In this document: positions 37,971 to 48,731 of the stretch, piece after piece
How positions within the stretch are numbered: position 1 is the first letter of the stretch
How the letters are laid out: each line of letters opens with the position of its first letter
Assembly: GCA_027485165.1 (NCBI GenBank)
Contig: JAIXRN010000014.1
Span: forward strand, 1-64,000
Length of the DNA stretch: 64,000 bases
Direction: 5' to 3'
Source: Rubrivivax sp.
GTDB lineage: Bacteria; Pseudomonadota; Gammaproteobacteria; Burkholderiales; Burkholderiaceae_C
Position numbers and translations under genes: made by a program
The notes under the pieces: generated by a model
Told to the model about the DNA's origin: nothing
Database searches by the model: none
The model's input: only the letters and a program-made list of their open reading frames with translations

Positions 37971-40117
37971 GCATGGCTGCGCAGAACCTGCTGGTCGAAC
38001 TCTTCGTCGAAGAACTGCCGCCCAAGGCGCTGAAGAAGCTGGGCGAAGCCTTTGCCCACGGCTTGGCCGCTAGCCTGAAGGCCCAGGGCCTGGCGGCTGA
38101 CGAAGCCGCCGTGACCGCCTATGCATCGCCGCGCCGCCTGGGCCTGCACCTGACGGGCGTGGCTGCGCGCGCTGCCGACAAGGCCGTGCAGAGCAAGCTG
38201 ATGCCCGTGGCCGTGGGCCTGGACGCCAGCGGCGCGCCCACCCCCGCGCTGCTGAAGAAGCTGGCCGCCCTGGGCGCCGACGCCAGCGCTGTGCCGGGCC
38301 TGAAGCGTGCGCCCGACGGCAAGGCCGAAGCGCTGTTCCTGGACAGCACCGTGCCCGGCGCCACGCTGGCCGAAGGCCTGCAGAAGGCGCTGGCCGACAC
38401 CCTGGCCAAGCTGCCCATTCCCAAGCTGATGCAGTACCAGCTGGAGGCCGGCGCCCAGTCTGACGATCCCGGCTTCGAACCGGGCTGGACGACGGTGCAC
38501 TTCGTGCGCCCTGCCCACGGCCTGGTGGCTTTGCATGGCGCTGAGGTCGTGCCCGTGCAGGCCCTGGGCCTGCAGTCCGGCCGCAGCACGCGCGGCCACC
38601 GCTTCGAGGCGGCAACGCCCAGCATCGAGATCGTCGATGCCGACAGCTACGCCGCGCAGCTGCGCGACGAAGGCGCCGTCATCCCGCGCTTCGACGAGCG
38701 CCGAGCCGAACTGCAGCGCCAGCTGGCTGCTGCGGCCCAGCGTGAAGGCCTGGTCGCGATCGACGACGATGCCCTGCTGGACGAAGTCACGGCCCTGGTG
38801 GAACGCCCGAACGTGCTGCTGTGCCACTTCGAAGAAGCCTTCCTGGCCGTACCGCAGGAGTGCCTGATCCTGACGATGAAGGCCAACCAGAAGTATTTCC
38901 CGCTGCTGGACGCGACTGGCCGGCTGACCAACAAGTTCCTGATCGTCAGCAATATCCGCCCGGCCGACGCCAGCCGCGTGATCGAAGGCAACGAACGCGT
39001 GGTGCGCCCGCGCCTGGCCGACGCGAAGTTCTTCTTCGACCAGGACAAGAAGCGCACGCTGGAAAGCCGCGTGCCCCAGCTGGCGCGCGTGGTCTACCAC
39101 GGCAAGCTGGGCAGCCAGGGCGACCGCATGGAACGCGTGCGGGCCCTGGCGCGCAGCATCGGGCAGCAGCTGGGCGGCGGCGAAGGGGCCGCGCTGGCCG
39201 ACCGCGCCGCCCTGCTGGCCAAGGCCGACCTGCTGACCGATATGGTGGGCGAATTCCCTGAACTGCAAGGCGTGATGGGCGGCTACTACGCCCGCCACGA
39301 TGCCGAGCCCGAAGCCGTGGCCCTGGCCATCGAAGACCACTACCGCCCGCGCTTTGCCGGCGACGCGCTGCCGCGCGACACCGCTGGCCATGCCGGCCTG
39401 GCCCTGGCCCTGGCTGACAAGCTGGAAACCCTGGCTGGCCTGTTCAGCATCGGTCAGCTGCCCACTGGCGACAAAGACCCGTTTGCGCTGCGCCGCCACG
39501 CGCTGGGCGTGATCCGCATGCTGATCGAACGCGACCTGCCGTTGGCCGTGCCCGACCTGGTGAAGTTGGCGCTGGGCCAGTTCCCTGCGGCGGCGCCAGG
39601 CGTGGCCGCCGAACTGTCCAGCTTCCTGTTCGACCGCCTGGTGGGCAGCCTGCGCGAACAGGGCAGCAGCGCCCAGGAAGTGGACGCCGTTGTCGCCCTG
39701 CGCCCGCCGCGCTGGGGCGACATCCCGCGCCGTCTGGCGGCGGTGCGGGCCTTCGCGGCCCTGCCCGAATCGGCCGCGCTGGCAGCTGCCAACAAGCGCG
39801 TGGGCAATATCCTGAAGAAGGCCGACGACGGCGCGCCGGGCGCGGTGGACACCGCACGCCTGGTCGAACCCGCCGAATCGGCCTTGGCCCAAGCCCTGGC
39901 CAGCGTGGCGCCGGTGGCCGACGCGGCCTTCGAGCGCGGCGACTACACCGCTTCGCTGCAAGCCCTGGCGGCGCTGAAGGGCCCGGTCGATGCCTTCTTC
40001 GAAGGCGTGATGGTGAACGCCGAAGACCCGGACCTGCGCCGCAACCGACTGGCCTTGCTGGCGCGCCTGCACGCGGCGATGAACCGCGTCGCTGACCTGT
40101 CGCGGCTGGCCTCATGA
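37967..40117 (+). CDS. glyS: Glycyl-tRNA synthetase beta subunit
   Basis: 716 aa; [36 protein letters not shown]-type and FFDQDKK motifs; overlaps glyQ by 4 nt. Confidence 0.97.
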   Translation: MSMAAQNLLVELFVEELPPKALKKLGEAFAHGLAASLKAQGLAADEAAVTAYASPRRLGLHLTGVAARAADKAVQSKLMPVAVGLDASGAPTPALLKKLAALGADASAVPGLKRAPDGKAEALFLDSTVPGATLAEGLQKALADTLAKLPIPKLMQYQLEAGAQSDDPGFEPGWTTVHFVRPAHGLVALHGAEVVPVQALGLQSGRSTRGHRFEAATPSIEIVDADSYAAQLRDEGAVIPRFDERRAELQRQLAAAAQREGLVAIDDDALLDEVTALVERPNVLLCHFEEAFLAVPQECLILTMKANQKYFPLLDATGRLTNKFLIVSNIRPADASRVIEGNERVVRPRLADAKFFFDQDKKRTLESRVPQLARVVYHGKLGSQGDRMERVRALARSIGQQLGGGEGAALADRAALLAKADLLTDMVGEFPELQGVMGGYYARHDAEPEAVALAIEDHYRPRFAGDALPRDTAGHAGLALALADKLETLAGLFSIGQLPTGDKDPFALRRHALGVIRMLIERDLPLAVPDLVKLALGQFPAAAPGVAAELSSFLFDRLVGSLREQGSSAQEVDAVVALRPPRWGDIPRRLAAVRAFAALPESAALAAANKRVGNILKKADDGAPGAVDTARLVEPAESALAQALASVAPVADAAFERGDYTASLQALAALKGPVDAFFEGVMVNAEDPDLRRNRLALLARLHAAMNRVADLSRLAS

Positions 40118-40147
40118 AGCCAGCCTGCGCACGGCCGGGTTGAACAG

Positions 40148-40747
40148 ATGCAGCACACCAAGCTCGTCATCCTGGGCCGCGACGGCGTGCTCAACCAGTT
40201 CCGCGAAGGGCATGTCACCGCACCGGCCGAATGGGTGCCGATCCCCGGCGCGCTGGAAGCCGTTTCGCGGCTGAACCACGCCGGCTGGCATGTGGTGGTG
40301 GCCACCAACCAGAGCGGTATTGGCCGCGGCATGATCGACATGAGCGCCGTCAACGCCGTGCATGCGCGCATGAACAGCCTGCTGCAAGCCGAGGGCGGGC
40401 GCCTGGACGCCGTGTTCTTCTGCCCGCACACGCCCGAAGAAGGCTGCAGCTGCCGCAAGCCCCAGCCGGGCCTGCTGCTGGACATCGGCCGCCGTTACGG
40501 CGTGGACCTGGGCGGCGTGCCCATGGTGGGCGACACCCTGCGCGACCTGCAGGCCGCGCTGGCCGCCGGCTGTGAACCCCACCTGGTGCTGAGCGGCCGC
40601 GCCGCGCAGCTGCAGGGCGACGCGCTGCAGGCCGTGCTGGCGGCGGCGCCCGGCACCACGGTGCACGCCAGCCTGACCGAGTTCGTCGAGTTCCTGCAGC
40701 GCCGCGGCGGCGAAGTGCCCGACTCAGGCGCTGGGGGCCTGGGCTGA
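40148..40747 (+). CDS. gmhB: D-glycero-beta-D-manno-heptose 1,7-bisphosphate 7-phosphatase
   Basis: 199 aa; LVILGRDGVLNQ, NQSGIGRGM, CPHTPEEGCSCRKPQPGLL. Confidence 0.92.
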   Translation: MQHTKLVILGRDGVLNQFREGHVTAPAEWVPIPGALEAVSRLNHAGWHVVVATNQSGIGRGMIDMSAVNAVHARMNSLLQAEGGRLDAVFFCPHTPEEGCSCRKPQPGLLLDIGRRYGVDLGGVPMVGDTLRDLQAALAAGCEPHLVLSGRAAQLQGDALQAVLAAAPGTTVHASLTEFVEFLQRRGGEVPDSGAGGLG

Positions 40748-41526
40748 TGCGCCTGCTTTGGGCCCTGCGGTCCTTCGTCTTCGTGCTGTGGATGGCAGCC
40801 ACCGTCATCCCCTGGGGCACGCTGATGCTGCTGCTGTCGATCTTCTGGCGCGGTGAAAAGCTCTATTGGCCCACGATGCGCTGGCTGCGCATGGCGATCT
40901 GGGGCGCGCGCGTGATCTGCGGCGTGAACTACCGCGTGCACGGGCTGGACCGGCTGCCGACCAAGGGCGACCGCCGTTCGGCCGTGGTGCTGGCGTCCAA
41001 GCACCAGAGCACCTGGGAGACCTTCGCCTACCCCACGCTGATGCCGCACCCGCTGGCCTATGTCTTCAAGCGCGAACTGCTGTACGTGCCCTTCTTCGGC
41101 TGGGCCATGGGCCGGCTGGACATGATCCACATCGACCGCAGCAAGCGCACCGAAGCCTGGAACAAGGTGGCCGCCCAGGGCAAGCGGCTGGCGGCCGAAG
41201 GCATCTGGGTGATCATGTTCCCGGAAGGCACGCGGGCGCCGCGCGGCGGGCAGGGCAGCTACAAGAGCGGCGCTTCACGCCTGGCCATCGCCACCGGCGT
41301 GCCCATCGTGCCCATCGCCACCAGTTCGGCCAAGTGCTGGCCGCGCAAGAGCTTCCTGCTGCGCCCGGGGGTGGTGGACGTGTCGATCGGCCACCCCATC
41401 GCCAGCGCCGGCCGCGAACCCGACGAACTGATGCGCGAGGTCGAAGCCTGGATCGAAGCCGAGATGCGCAGGCTCGACCCCCAGGCTTACGCCAGCACGG
41501 CCACGGGCCGCCCGGCCAGCGCCTGA
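40747..41526 (+). CDS. 1-acyl-sn-glycerol-3-phosphate acyltransferase
   Basis: 259 aa; ASKHQSTWETFA (HX4D-like HQSTWE), FPEGTRAPRGGQGSYKSGA. Confidence 0.93.
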   Translation: MRLLWALRSFVFVLWMAATVIPWGTLMLLLSIFWRGEKLYWPTMRWLRMAIWGARVICGVNYRVHGLDRLPTKGDRRSAVVLASKHQSTWETFAYPTLMPHPLAYVFKRELLYVPFFGWAMGRLDMIHIDRSKRTEAWNKVAAQGKRLAAEGIWVIMFPEGTRAPRGGQGSYKSGASRLAIATGVPIVPIATSSAKCWPRKSFLLRPGVVDVSIGHPIASAGREPDELMREVEAWIEAEMRRLDPQAYASTATGRPASA

Positions 41527-41550
41527 ACCGTCGCGCGGCGCCTTCCTACA

Positions 41551-42543
41551 ATGCGCCGGATGTTGCGACGGATACCGCGACCCGCACCGATGCCGACTGC
41601 CCGACTGCGTGGCCTTGGCGCCAGCCAGCCCGCAGCGGCCCAGGCGCAGCTGTCACTGTTCGATGCTGCTGAAGCCGACGCCAACGTTGAAGCGAGCCTG
41701 GCGCCAAGCTTGCAGGGCGCACCCGTGTTGCCTGCTGCCCTTGCGGTCCCCCCGGTCGGCCCGCTGGCCTACCAGCATCCGCAGGCTCAGCGCTTCATCG
41801 TGCTGGGGGCAGGCCACCGCGTGGCCTATGCGTTGCGCCGCGCCCGGCGCCGCAGCATCGGTTTTTCCATCGACATGGACGGCCTGACCGTGAGCGCGCC
41901 GCGCTGGCTGGGGCTGGCCGACGTCGAAGCCGCGCTGCGCGAAAAGGCGCCGTGGATCCTGCGCAAGCTGCAGGAACAGCGCGAACGCGGCCAGCGCGTG
42001 GCGGCGGCGCGGGTGGACTGGCGCGACGGCACGACCCTGCCTTTCCTGGGCCAGACCCTGACCCTGGTGCTGGACCCGCGCATCACGGGCGCGCAGCTGC
42101 AGGGGGCCGATCAGCCTTTGTCGGGCTTGCCTGGCCGGCCAGGCATCTGCCAGCTCACCCTGCGGCTGGGCCTGCCGCAGGGTGCGGCCCCGGTGCAGAT
42201 CCGCGACACCGTGCAGAGCTGGCTGCAGCGCCAGGCGCGACGCGTGTTTGAAGAGCGTTGCGCCCTGTTCGCGCCGCGGCTGGGCGTGACCATGAAGCGT
42301 CTGGCGCTCAGTTCCGCGGCCACGCGCTGGGGCAGCGCCAGCGCAGATGGTTCCATCCGGCTGAACTGGCGCCTGGTGCACTTCGGCCTGCCCGTGATCG
42401 ACTATGTGGTGACCCATGAGCTGGCCCACTTGCGCGAGATGAACCACAGCCCGGCGTTCTGGGACGTGGTGCGCAGCGCGCTGCCGGCATTCGAGGCCGC
42501 GCGCGGCGCGCTGCGTGCCGAGGTGCTGCCGGTCTTCGACTGA
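41551..42543 (+). CDS. M48-family/YgjP-like metallopeptidase
   Basis: 330 aa; RWGSASADGSIRLNWRLVHFGLPVIDYVVTHELAHLREMNHSPAFWDVV (HELAH zinc motif). Confidence 0.92.
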   Translation: MRRMLRRIPRPAPMPTARLRGLGASQPAAAQAQLSLFDAAEADANVEASLAPSLQGAPVLPAALAVPPVGPLAYQHPQAQRFIVLGAGHRVAYALRRARRRSIGFSIDMDGLTVSAPRWLGLADVEAALREKAPWILRKLQEQRERGQRVAAARVDWRDGTTLPFLGQTLTLVLDPRITGAQLQGADQPLSGLPGRPGICQLTLRLGLPQGAAPVQIRDTVQSWLQRQARRVFEERCALFAPRLGVTMKRLALSSAATRWGSASADGSIRLNWRLVHFGLPVIDYVVTHELAHLREMNHSPAFWDVVRSALPAFEAARGALRAEVLPVFD

Positions 42544-42599
42544 GGCATAAGTAGCGCCAGAGCCCGCTGGCAGGGCTAAACCCCCCTAACGGGGGCCGC

Positions 42600-42810
42600 T
42601 GGCAGCAGTCTCTTCCGCCATGCGGTGGATGTTTCCAGCGGGTGAGCCCGGCACACTGCCGCCAGTCAGCTGTCGTCATGTGAGCATCTGTCTGTGCGGA
42701 AACCTGGAGGTCCCGCATCATCGGTTGGCACCCGCGTCATCAAAACTCTTCCAAGCCGGCCGATTGCAGTGCGGCGGCCCTCCAAGCCTGTCTTGGGGGG
42801 CCGCCGTTTT
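42600..42810 (+). ncRNA. Candidate structured small RNA, family not identified
   Basis: Intergenic between convergent genes; nested pairings ATGCGG(42620-42625)/CCGCAT(42713-42718) and GTTTCC(42631-42636)/GGAAAC(42698-42703), ending in a strong terminator. Confidence 0.4.
42772..42810 (+). terminator. Rho-independent terminator
   Basis: 15-bp stem CGGCGGCCCTCCAAG / CTTGGGGGGCCGCCG (one T-G pair), 5-nt loop, followed by TTTT. Confidence 0.85.
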
Positions 42811-42846
42811 GCTTGGAGCCGACCCTTTCGCCCGCGCAGCCGGGCG

Positions 42847-43923
42847 TCAGCCGGCCAGGGCAAAGCGCCGCACGCCCGCCGTCACCGGCAGCGCTTGCAG
42901 CCGGCCGGCCGAGGCCAGCGCATGCAGGTGGGCGATGGCTTCGCCCATGGCAAACGTGGTCTGGTGCAGGTCTAGCGGGCGCTTGAACAGCACCGGCAGC
43001 AAGTCAGCGGCGCTGTGCGGGCGTTCGGCGCAGGCGGCCAGCACATCGTTGAAGCGCTCATCGTGGTGTGCCGTCAGCTGCGCGATGCGTTCATGCAGCC
43101 CCCTGAAAGGCTTGCCGTGCGACGGCAGCACCAGGCTGTCTGCGGGCAGCGCACGCATCTGTGCGATGGATTGCAGGTACAACGGCAGCGGGTCGGCTTC
43201 GGGTTCGATGTCGATCACGCTGACGTTGGTGGAAATGCGCGGCAGCACCATGTCGCCCGATATCAGCACGCCCAGGCCGGGGCAGTGCAGGGCGATGTGT
43301 TCTGGCGCGTGGCCGTAGCCGGCGATGCCACGCCAGGCCTGGCCGCCGATGTCCAGCACCATGCCGTCCAGCAGCCGCCGGTAGCGGCCGGGCACCTGGG
43401 GCACCATGCTGCTGTAGTAGTTCGACCGTGCCCGCACCTTGGCCAGCGCGTCCGGGTCGCTCAAACCATGCAGGGCGAAGAACTGCGCGGCTGCGTCGCC
43501 GCCGAAGCCGGTGGTGGTCTGGCTGGCCATGCGCGCGGCGTTCCAGTCGGTGGCGCTGATCCACAGCCGGCATTCACGGTCAGGGGTGCGCCAGCGTTCG
43601 CACAGCCAGTGCGCCAGGCCGATGTGGTCGGGGTGCATGTGCGTCACCAGCACGCGCAACACCGGCAGGCCCTGCAGGTCCTGGGCGAAGATCTGTTCCC
43701 AGGCGGCACGCGTGTCGTCGTTGCTGATGCCGCAATCCACCACTGTCCAGCCTTCGATGCCGTCCTGCCGGTCGCGCAGCAGCCACAGGTTGATGTGGTC
43801 CAGCGCGAAGGGCAGGGGCATGCGCAGCCAGCGTATGCCCGGGGCGACTTCGATGCTGCTGCCCGTGGCGGGCAGGGTGTCGGCGTGGGGGTAGCGCAGG
43901 GCGCTTTCTTGCGGGTTGGCCAT
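42847..43923 (-). CDS. MBL-fold metallo-hydrolase
   Basis: 358 aa; VLVTHMHPDHIGLAHWL and GYGHAPEHIALHCPGLGVLISGDMVLP. Confidence 0.93.
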   Translation of the reverse strand: MANPQESALRYPHADTLPATGSSIEVAPGIRWLRMPLPFALDHINLWLLRDRQDGIEGWTVVDCGISNDDTRAAWEQIFAQDLQGLPVLRVLVTHMHPDHIGLAHWLCERWRTPDRECRLWISATDWNAARMASQTTTGFGGDAAAQFFALHGLSDPDALAKVRARSNYYSSMVPQVPGRYRRLLDGMVLDIGGQAWRGIAGYGHAPEHIALHCPGLGVLISGDMVLPRISTNVSVIDIEPEADPLPLYLQSIAQMRALPADSLVLPSHGKPFRGLHERIAQLTAHHDERFNDVLAACAERPHSAADLLPVLFKRPLDLHQTTFAMGEAIAHLHALASAGRLQALPVTAGVRRFALAG

Positions 43924-43981
43924 CTGCGCTGCAGTCTAACCAGCTAGCATTCCGCGCACATTCGCACAGGAGACACCGCCC

Positions 43982-45163
43982 ATGAGCGCACTACCCGGCC
44001 TGAACTTCATGCTCGGCGATGACATCGACGCACTGCGCGACGCGGTACGCGAATTCGCCCAGGCCGAGATCGCCCCGCGCGCGGCCGACGTCGACGCCAG
44101 CGATCAGTTCCCCATGCACCTGTGGCGCCAGATGGGCGAACTGGGCGTGCTGGGCATCACCGTGCCCGAAGAAGACGGCGGCGCCGGCATGGGCTACCTG
44201 GCCCACATGGTGGCGATGGAAGAGATCAGCCGCGCCAGCGCCAGCATCGGCCTGAGTTATGGCGCGCACAGCAACCTGTGCGTGAACCAGATCAACCGCA
44301 ACGGCACGGCGGCGCAGAAGAAGAAGTACCTGCCCCGGCTCATCAGCGGCGACCACGTGGGTGCGCTGGCGATGAGCGAGCCCGGCGCCGGCAGCGACGT
44401 CATCAGCATGAAGCTGAAGGCCGTCGACAAGGGCGGGGTCTACCTGCTGAACGGCACCAAGATGTGGATCACCAACGGGCCCGATGCCGACACGATGGTT
44501 GTGTACGCCAAGACCGAACCTGAACTCGGTGCCCGCGGTGTGACGGCCTTCATCGTCGAAAAAGGCATGAAAGGCTTTTCCACCGCGCAGAAGCTGAACA
44601 AGCTGGGCATGCGCGGCAGTCACACCGGCGAGATGGTGTTCCAGGACGTCGAGGTGCCGGCCGAGAACATCCTGGGCCAGCTGAACGGAGGCGCCAAGGT
44701 GCTGATGAGCGGCCTGGACTACGAACGCGCGGTGCTGGCCGCCGGGCCCATCGGCATCATGCAGGCGGTGATGGACAACGTCGTGCCCTACATCCACGAC
44801 CGCAAGCAGTTCGGGCAGTCGATCGGCGAATTCCAGCTCATCCAGGGCAAGGTGGCCGACATGTACACCGTGCTGCAGGCCGGCCGCAGCTTTTGCTACA
44901 CCGTGGGCAAGAACCTTGATGCGCTGGGCAGGGAACACGTGCGCCAGGTGCGCAAGGACTGCGCCAGCGTCATCCTGTGGTGCGCCGAAAAGGCTACCTG
45001 GATGGCCGGCGAAGGCATCCAGATCTTCGGCGGCAACGGCTACATCAACGACTACCCGCTGGGCCGGCTGTGGCGCGATGCCAAGCTGTACGAGATCGGC
45101 GCGGGCACCAGCGAAATCCGCCGCATGCTGATCGGGCGCGAGCTGTTTGCCGAGACGATGTGA
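43982..45163 (+). CDS. liuA: Isovaleryl-CoA dehydrogenase
   Basis: 393 aa; acyl-CoA dehydrogenase motifs [83 protein letters not shown]. Confidence 0.93.
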   Translation: MSALPGLNFMLGDDIDALRDAVREFAQAEIAPRAADVDASDQFPMHLWRQMGELGVLGITVPEEDGGAGMGYLAHMVAMEEISRASASIGLSYGAHSNLCVNQINRNGTAAQKKKYLPRLISGDHVGALAMSEPGAGSDVISMKLKAVDKGGVYLLNGTKMWITNGPDADTMVVYAKTEPELGARGVTAFIVEKGMKGFSTAQKLNKLGMRGSHTGEMVFQDVEVPAENILGQLNGGAKVLMSGLDYERAVLAAGPIGIMQAVMDNVVPYIHDRKQFGQSIGEFQLIQGKVADMYTVLQAGRSFCYTVGKNLDALGREHVRQVRKDCASVILWCAEKATWMAGEGIQIFGGNGYINDYPLGRLWRDAKLYEIGAGTSEIRRMLIGRELFAETM

Positions 45164-45212
45164 CCATCGGATCAGGCCTGGGCATGGCCCAGGCAGGCAT
45201 CGCCCGGAAGTC

Positions 45213-45250
45213 AAAAGCCCCGGCTGTCCAGCAGGACGACCGGGGCTTTA
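45213..45250. terminator. Bidirectional rho-independent terminator between convergent genes
   Basis: AAAGCCCCGG...CCGGGGCTTT hairpin. Confidence 0.8.
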
Positions 45251-45291
45251 GAACAGTGGCCGCCAGGTGACGGCCTGCATCAGGTGCCTGT

Positions 45292-45942
45292 TCAGGCCTT
45301 GCGGCGGCGGGCCATGGCGCCAACGGCGGCCAAGCCAGCCAGCATCAGGGCGTAGGTGCCGGGTTCCGGCACGGCCAGGGTCAGGTTGTCGATGGTGGGC
45401 CACAGCGGCGAAGCGCCCTGCACGGCGCTGACGGTCAGCGACACGATGCTGCCGTTGGTCGACACGAAGCCCAGGAAGCTGGAGGTGGTGGCGTTGGTGA
45501 TGGTCTGGGTTAGCGAAGCGCCCGTCGAGTCGACCGCGGTCAGCGTGACGCTGCCAGCGAGGAAAGCGCCGTTGATGTCCGAACCGAAGAAGTTGCCGGC
45601 GATGCCGCGGACCGTCGTGGTGCCACCCGAGAAGCCGTTGAACAGGACGCTGTCGGTGGCCAGGTTGGTCGACAGCCAGGGGTTGGCGGTCGTGCCCGCG
45701 CCGTAGAAACTGCTGGTGCTGGCGGCAGCGGTGTAGGTGTAAACGCCAGCGGTGCGGGTGACCGGCGAAGGCGAAGAACCACTGATGTTGAAGCCAGTGT
45801 AGGTGTCAACACCCGGCAACACGGTCAGGGCGGAGAAGGCGGCCGAGGTCGTGACGACCGTCATGGCGGCCTGTGAAGCGCCGACCGAAACGACCAGGGC
45901 TGCGGCGGCCAGGGCTTGCAGAGCAAATTTGCGGTTCAACAT
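45292..45942 (-). CDS. Small exported PEP-CTERM protein
   Basis: Start MLNRKFALQALAAAALVVSVGASQAA; C-terminal VPEPGTYALMLAGLAAVGAMARRRKA sorting signal. Confidence 0.9.
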   Translation of the reverse strand: MLNRKFALQALAAAALVVSVGASQAAMTVVTTSAAFSALTVLPGVDTYTGFNISGSSPSPVTRTAGVYTYTAAASTSSFYGAGTTANPWLSTNLATDSVLFNGFSGGTTTVRGIAGNFFGSDINGAFLAGSVTLTAVDSTGASLTQTITNATTSSFLGFVSTNGSIVSLTVSAVQGASPLWPTIDNLTLAVPEPGTYALMLAGLAAVGAMARRRKA

Positions 45943-46142
45943 GGGTGTTCCTCTTGGGATGTGATCAGGGGTGAAGGAACCAGCCCAAAGGCCAGATTTC
46001 CTACGCAATTTGAGTGTCAATGTCACATGCTCTCGACGTAAACCCCTGACATGGGGGGTGCTCGACACCTCGAACCAGGGTCGACTTCAGCGCCGCGCTG
46101 TGGTGGTCGAATGGCAGCGGCCAGCGCCTTAAACTGCCCCGC

Positions 46143-46814
46143 ATGAGCCAGGCACTGACCGAACTGTTCGAAAGCAACCGTCGTTGGGCCGCGGCCAGCC
46201 AGGCGCAGGACCCCGGCTTCTTCAGCCGTCTGCTCAGCCAGCAGACGCCGCAGTATCTGTGGATCGGCTGCGCCGACAGCCGCGTGCCGGCGAACGAGAT
46301 CCTGGGCCTGCTGCCCGGCGACGTGTTCGTGCATCGCAACCTCGCGAATGTGTTGGTGCACAGCGACCTGAATGCGCTGTCGGTGATGCAGTACGCCGTG
46401 GACCAGCTGCAGGTGCGCCACATCATGGTGGTGGGGCACTATGGCTGTGGTGGCGTCACGGCCGCGCTGCAGGGGCAGCGCGTGGGCATTGCCGACAACT
46501 GGTTGCGCCACGTGCAGGACGTGCGCGGCAAGCACCGCGCCTTCATCGACGGCCTGCCCGACGACGACGCCCGCCTGCGCGCGCTGTGCGAACTGAACGT
46601 GCTGGAACAGGCCTTGAACGTCTGCGGCACGACCGTGGTGCAGGACGCCTGGGCCCGCGGCCACGCCGTCGTCGTGCACGGCTGGGTCTACGGCTTGCAC
46701 AACGGCTTGCTGGACGACCTGCAGATCAACGCCCAGCGCACGGCCGACGTCGAGCCCGCCTACGCCCGCGCGCTGGTGGCTCTGCACGCGCGCCATGCGC
46801 CCGCGCCGGCCTGA
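46143..46814 (+). CDS. can: Beta-class carbonic anhydrase
   Basis: 223 aa; LWIGCADSRVPANEILGLLPGDVFVHRNLAN, VVGHYGCGGVTAAL. Confidence 0.95.
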   Translation: MSQALTELFESNRRWAAASQAQDPGFFSRLLSQQTPQYLWIGCADSRVPANEILGLLPGDVFVHRNLANVLVHSDLNALSVMQYAVDQLQVRHIMVVGHYGCGGVTAALQGQRVGIADNWLRHVQDVRGKHRAFIDGLPDDDARLRALCELNVLEQALNVCGTTVVQDAWARGHAVVVHGWVYGLHNGLLDDLQINAQRTADVEPAYARALVALHARHAPAPA

Positions 46815-46874
46815 GCGCTGCCGCGCACGTGCTACCCGCCGCACCGCCCGTATCGTCTTCCTGAAAGCTCACCG

Positions 46875-48680
46875 ATGTACCCGCACCGCCTGACCGACAG
46901 CCGCGCCGTCGACATCGCCCTGGCGCTGCGCGACGGCTTCGACCGACACTACCGCCTGTTCCGCGCCACCAGCGCTGCCGCCAAGCAGCGCTTCGAAGCG
47001 GCCGACTGGGCCGGCCAGCAGACCGCGCAGCGCGCCCGCATCGACTTCTACGACCTGCGCGTGAACGAAGCCGTGGAACGCCTGCGCACCGAATTCAAGG
47101 TCGCTGAACTGTCGCAGGACAGCTGGCAGCAGGCCAAGCTGCACTACATCGGCCTGCTCACCAACCACCACCAGCCCGAACTGGCCGAGACCTTTTTCAA
47201 TTCCGTCACGGCCAAGGTGCTGGACCGCAGCTACTACAAGAACGACTTCATCTTCGTGCGCCCGGCGGTCAGCACCGAATACATCGAAAACGACGCCCCA
47301 GCGTCGATGCCCACCTACCGCGCCTACTACCCCAGCAAGGCCAACCTGTTCGATACCTGGCGGCGCATCATCGACAACTTCCAGCTTGCGCTGCCGTTCG
47401 AAGACCTGGACCGCGACGTGGCCCAGGTGGTGGAAGCCATGGGTTCTGAACTGGGCGGTTTCCGGCCACGGCCCAATTTCCAGATCCAGGTGCTGTCCAG
47501 CCTGTTCTACCGGAACAAAGGCGCCTACGTGGTGGGCAAGATCATCAACGGCTTCAACGAAACGCCCTTTGCCCTGCCCATCGTGCATGTGGAAGGCGAG
47601 GGCCGCGCGGGCCCAGGGCCGCTGGTGATCGACGCCGCGCTGTTCGGCGAAGACGAGCTGCTGTTGATCTTCAGCTATGCCCGCGCCTACTTCATGGTGG
47701 ACATGGAGATTCCGTCGGCCACGGTGCAGTTTCTGCGCAGCCTGATGCCACGCAAGCCGCGCGCCGAGCTCTACAACAGCCTGGGCCTGCAGAAGCACGG
47801 CAAGAACCTGTTCTACCGCGACTTCCTGGCCCACCTGCGCCATTCGTCAGACAAGTTCCGCATCGCCCCTGGCATCAAGGGCATGGTGATGCTGGTCTTC
47901 GACCTGCCGTCCTTCCCCTACGTCTTCAAGCTCATCAAGGACTTCTACCCGGCGCCCAAGGACACCACGCGCGAACAGATCAAGAGCAAGTACCTGCTGG
48001 TCAAGCAGCACGACCGCGTGGGCCGCATGGCTGATACGCTGGAATACAGCACCGTGGCCTTCCCCCGCCACCGCTTCGAGGAAGAGCTGATCGCCGAGCT
48101 GCAGCACTTCTGCCCCAGCTTGCTGGAATTCGGCGTGCGCGATGGGCTGGAGGTGATCCTGATCAAGCACCTCTACATCGAGCGGCGCATGATCCCGCTG
48201 AACATGTACCTGCAGGAAGCCACGCCCGAGCAGATGGCGCACGCGGTGCAGGAATACGGCAACGCGATCAAGGACCTGGTGGCCGCCAATATCTTCCCCG
48301 GCGACATGCTCTGGAAAAACTTCGGCGTCACGCGCCACGGCAAGGTGGTGTTCTACGACTACGACGAGATCGAATACATCACCGACTGCAACTTCCGCCG
48401 CGTGCCCGCGCCGCGCCATGAAGAGGACGAGATGAGCGGCGAAATCTGGTATTCGGTCGGCCCGAAGGACGTGTTCCCGGAGACCTTCGGCCCCTTTCTT
48501 TTGGGCAACCCTCAGGTTCGTGAAACCTTCATGGCCCACCATGCCGACCTGCTGGACGCCGGTTTCTGGCAGTTGCACAAGGAACGCATCGTCGCGGGCC
48601 ATGTGCACGACGTCTTCCCTTACGAACCCCACAAGCGTTTCATCGCGCAGCGCCGGCGCGCTGCGGCCCCCGGCGCCTGA
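46875..48680 (+). CDS. aceK: Isocitrate dehydrogenase kinase/phosphatase
   Basis: 601 aa; [45 protein letters not shown]. Confidence 0.96.
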   Translation: MYPHRLTDSRAVDIALALRDGFDRHYRLFRATSAAAKQRFEAADWAGQQTAQRARIDFYDLRVNEAVERLRTEFKVAELSQDSWQQAKLHYIGLLTNHHQPELAETFFNSVTAKVLDRSYYKNDFIFVRPAVSTEYIENDAPASMPTYRAYYPSKANLFDTWRRIIDNFQLALPFEDLDRDVAQVVEAMGSELGGFRPRPNFQIQVLSSLFYRNKGAYVVGKIINGFNETPFALPIVHVEGEGRAGPGPLVIDAALFGEDELLLIFSYARAYFMVDMEIPSATVQFLRSLMPRKPRAELYNSLGLQKHGKNLFYRDFLAHLRHSSDKFRIAPGIKGMVMLVFDLPSFPYVFKLIKDFYPAPKDTTREQIKSKYLLVKQHDRVGRMADTLEYSTVAFPRHRFEEELIAELQHFCPSLLEFGVRDGLEVILIKHLYIERRMIPLNMYLQEATPEQMAHAVQEYGNAIKDLVAANIFPGDMLWKNFGVTRHGKVVFYDYDEIEYITDCNFRRVPAPRHEEDEMSGEIWYSVGPKDVFPETFGPFLLGNPQVRETFMAHHADLLDAGFWQLHKERIVAGHVHDVFPYEPHKRFIAQRRRAAAPGA

Positions 48681-48731
48681 ACATGCAGGCGCATCACCCC
48701 ACTGCACCACCACCCCCTGAAGGAGCCCGTC

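Noticed and set aside
37877-40072. 731-aa minus-strand ORF
   Set aside because: Exactly antisense to glyS; shadow ORF from codon-position GC bias.
42578-42600. CCCCCCTAACGGGGG hairpin as terminator of the M48 gene
   Set aside because: Short stem with no following T-run; noted as possible structure only.
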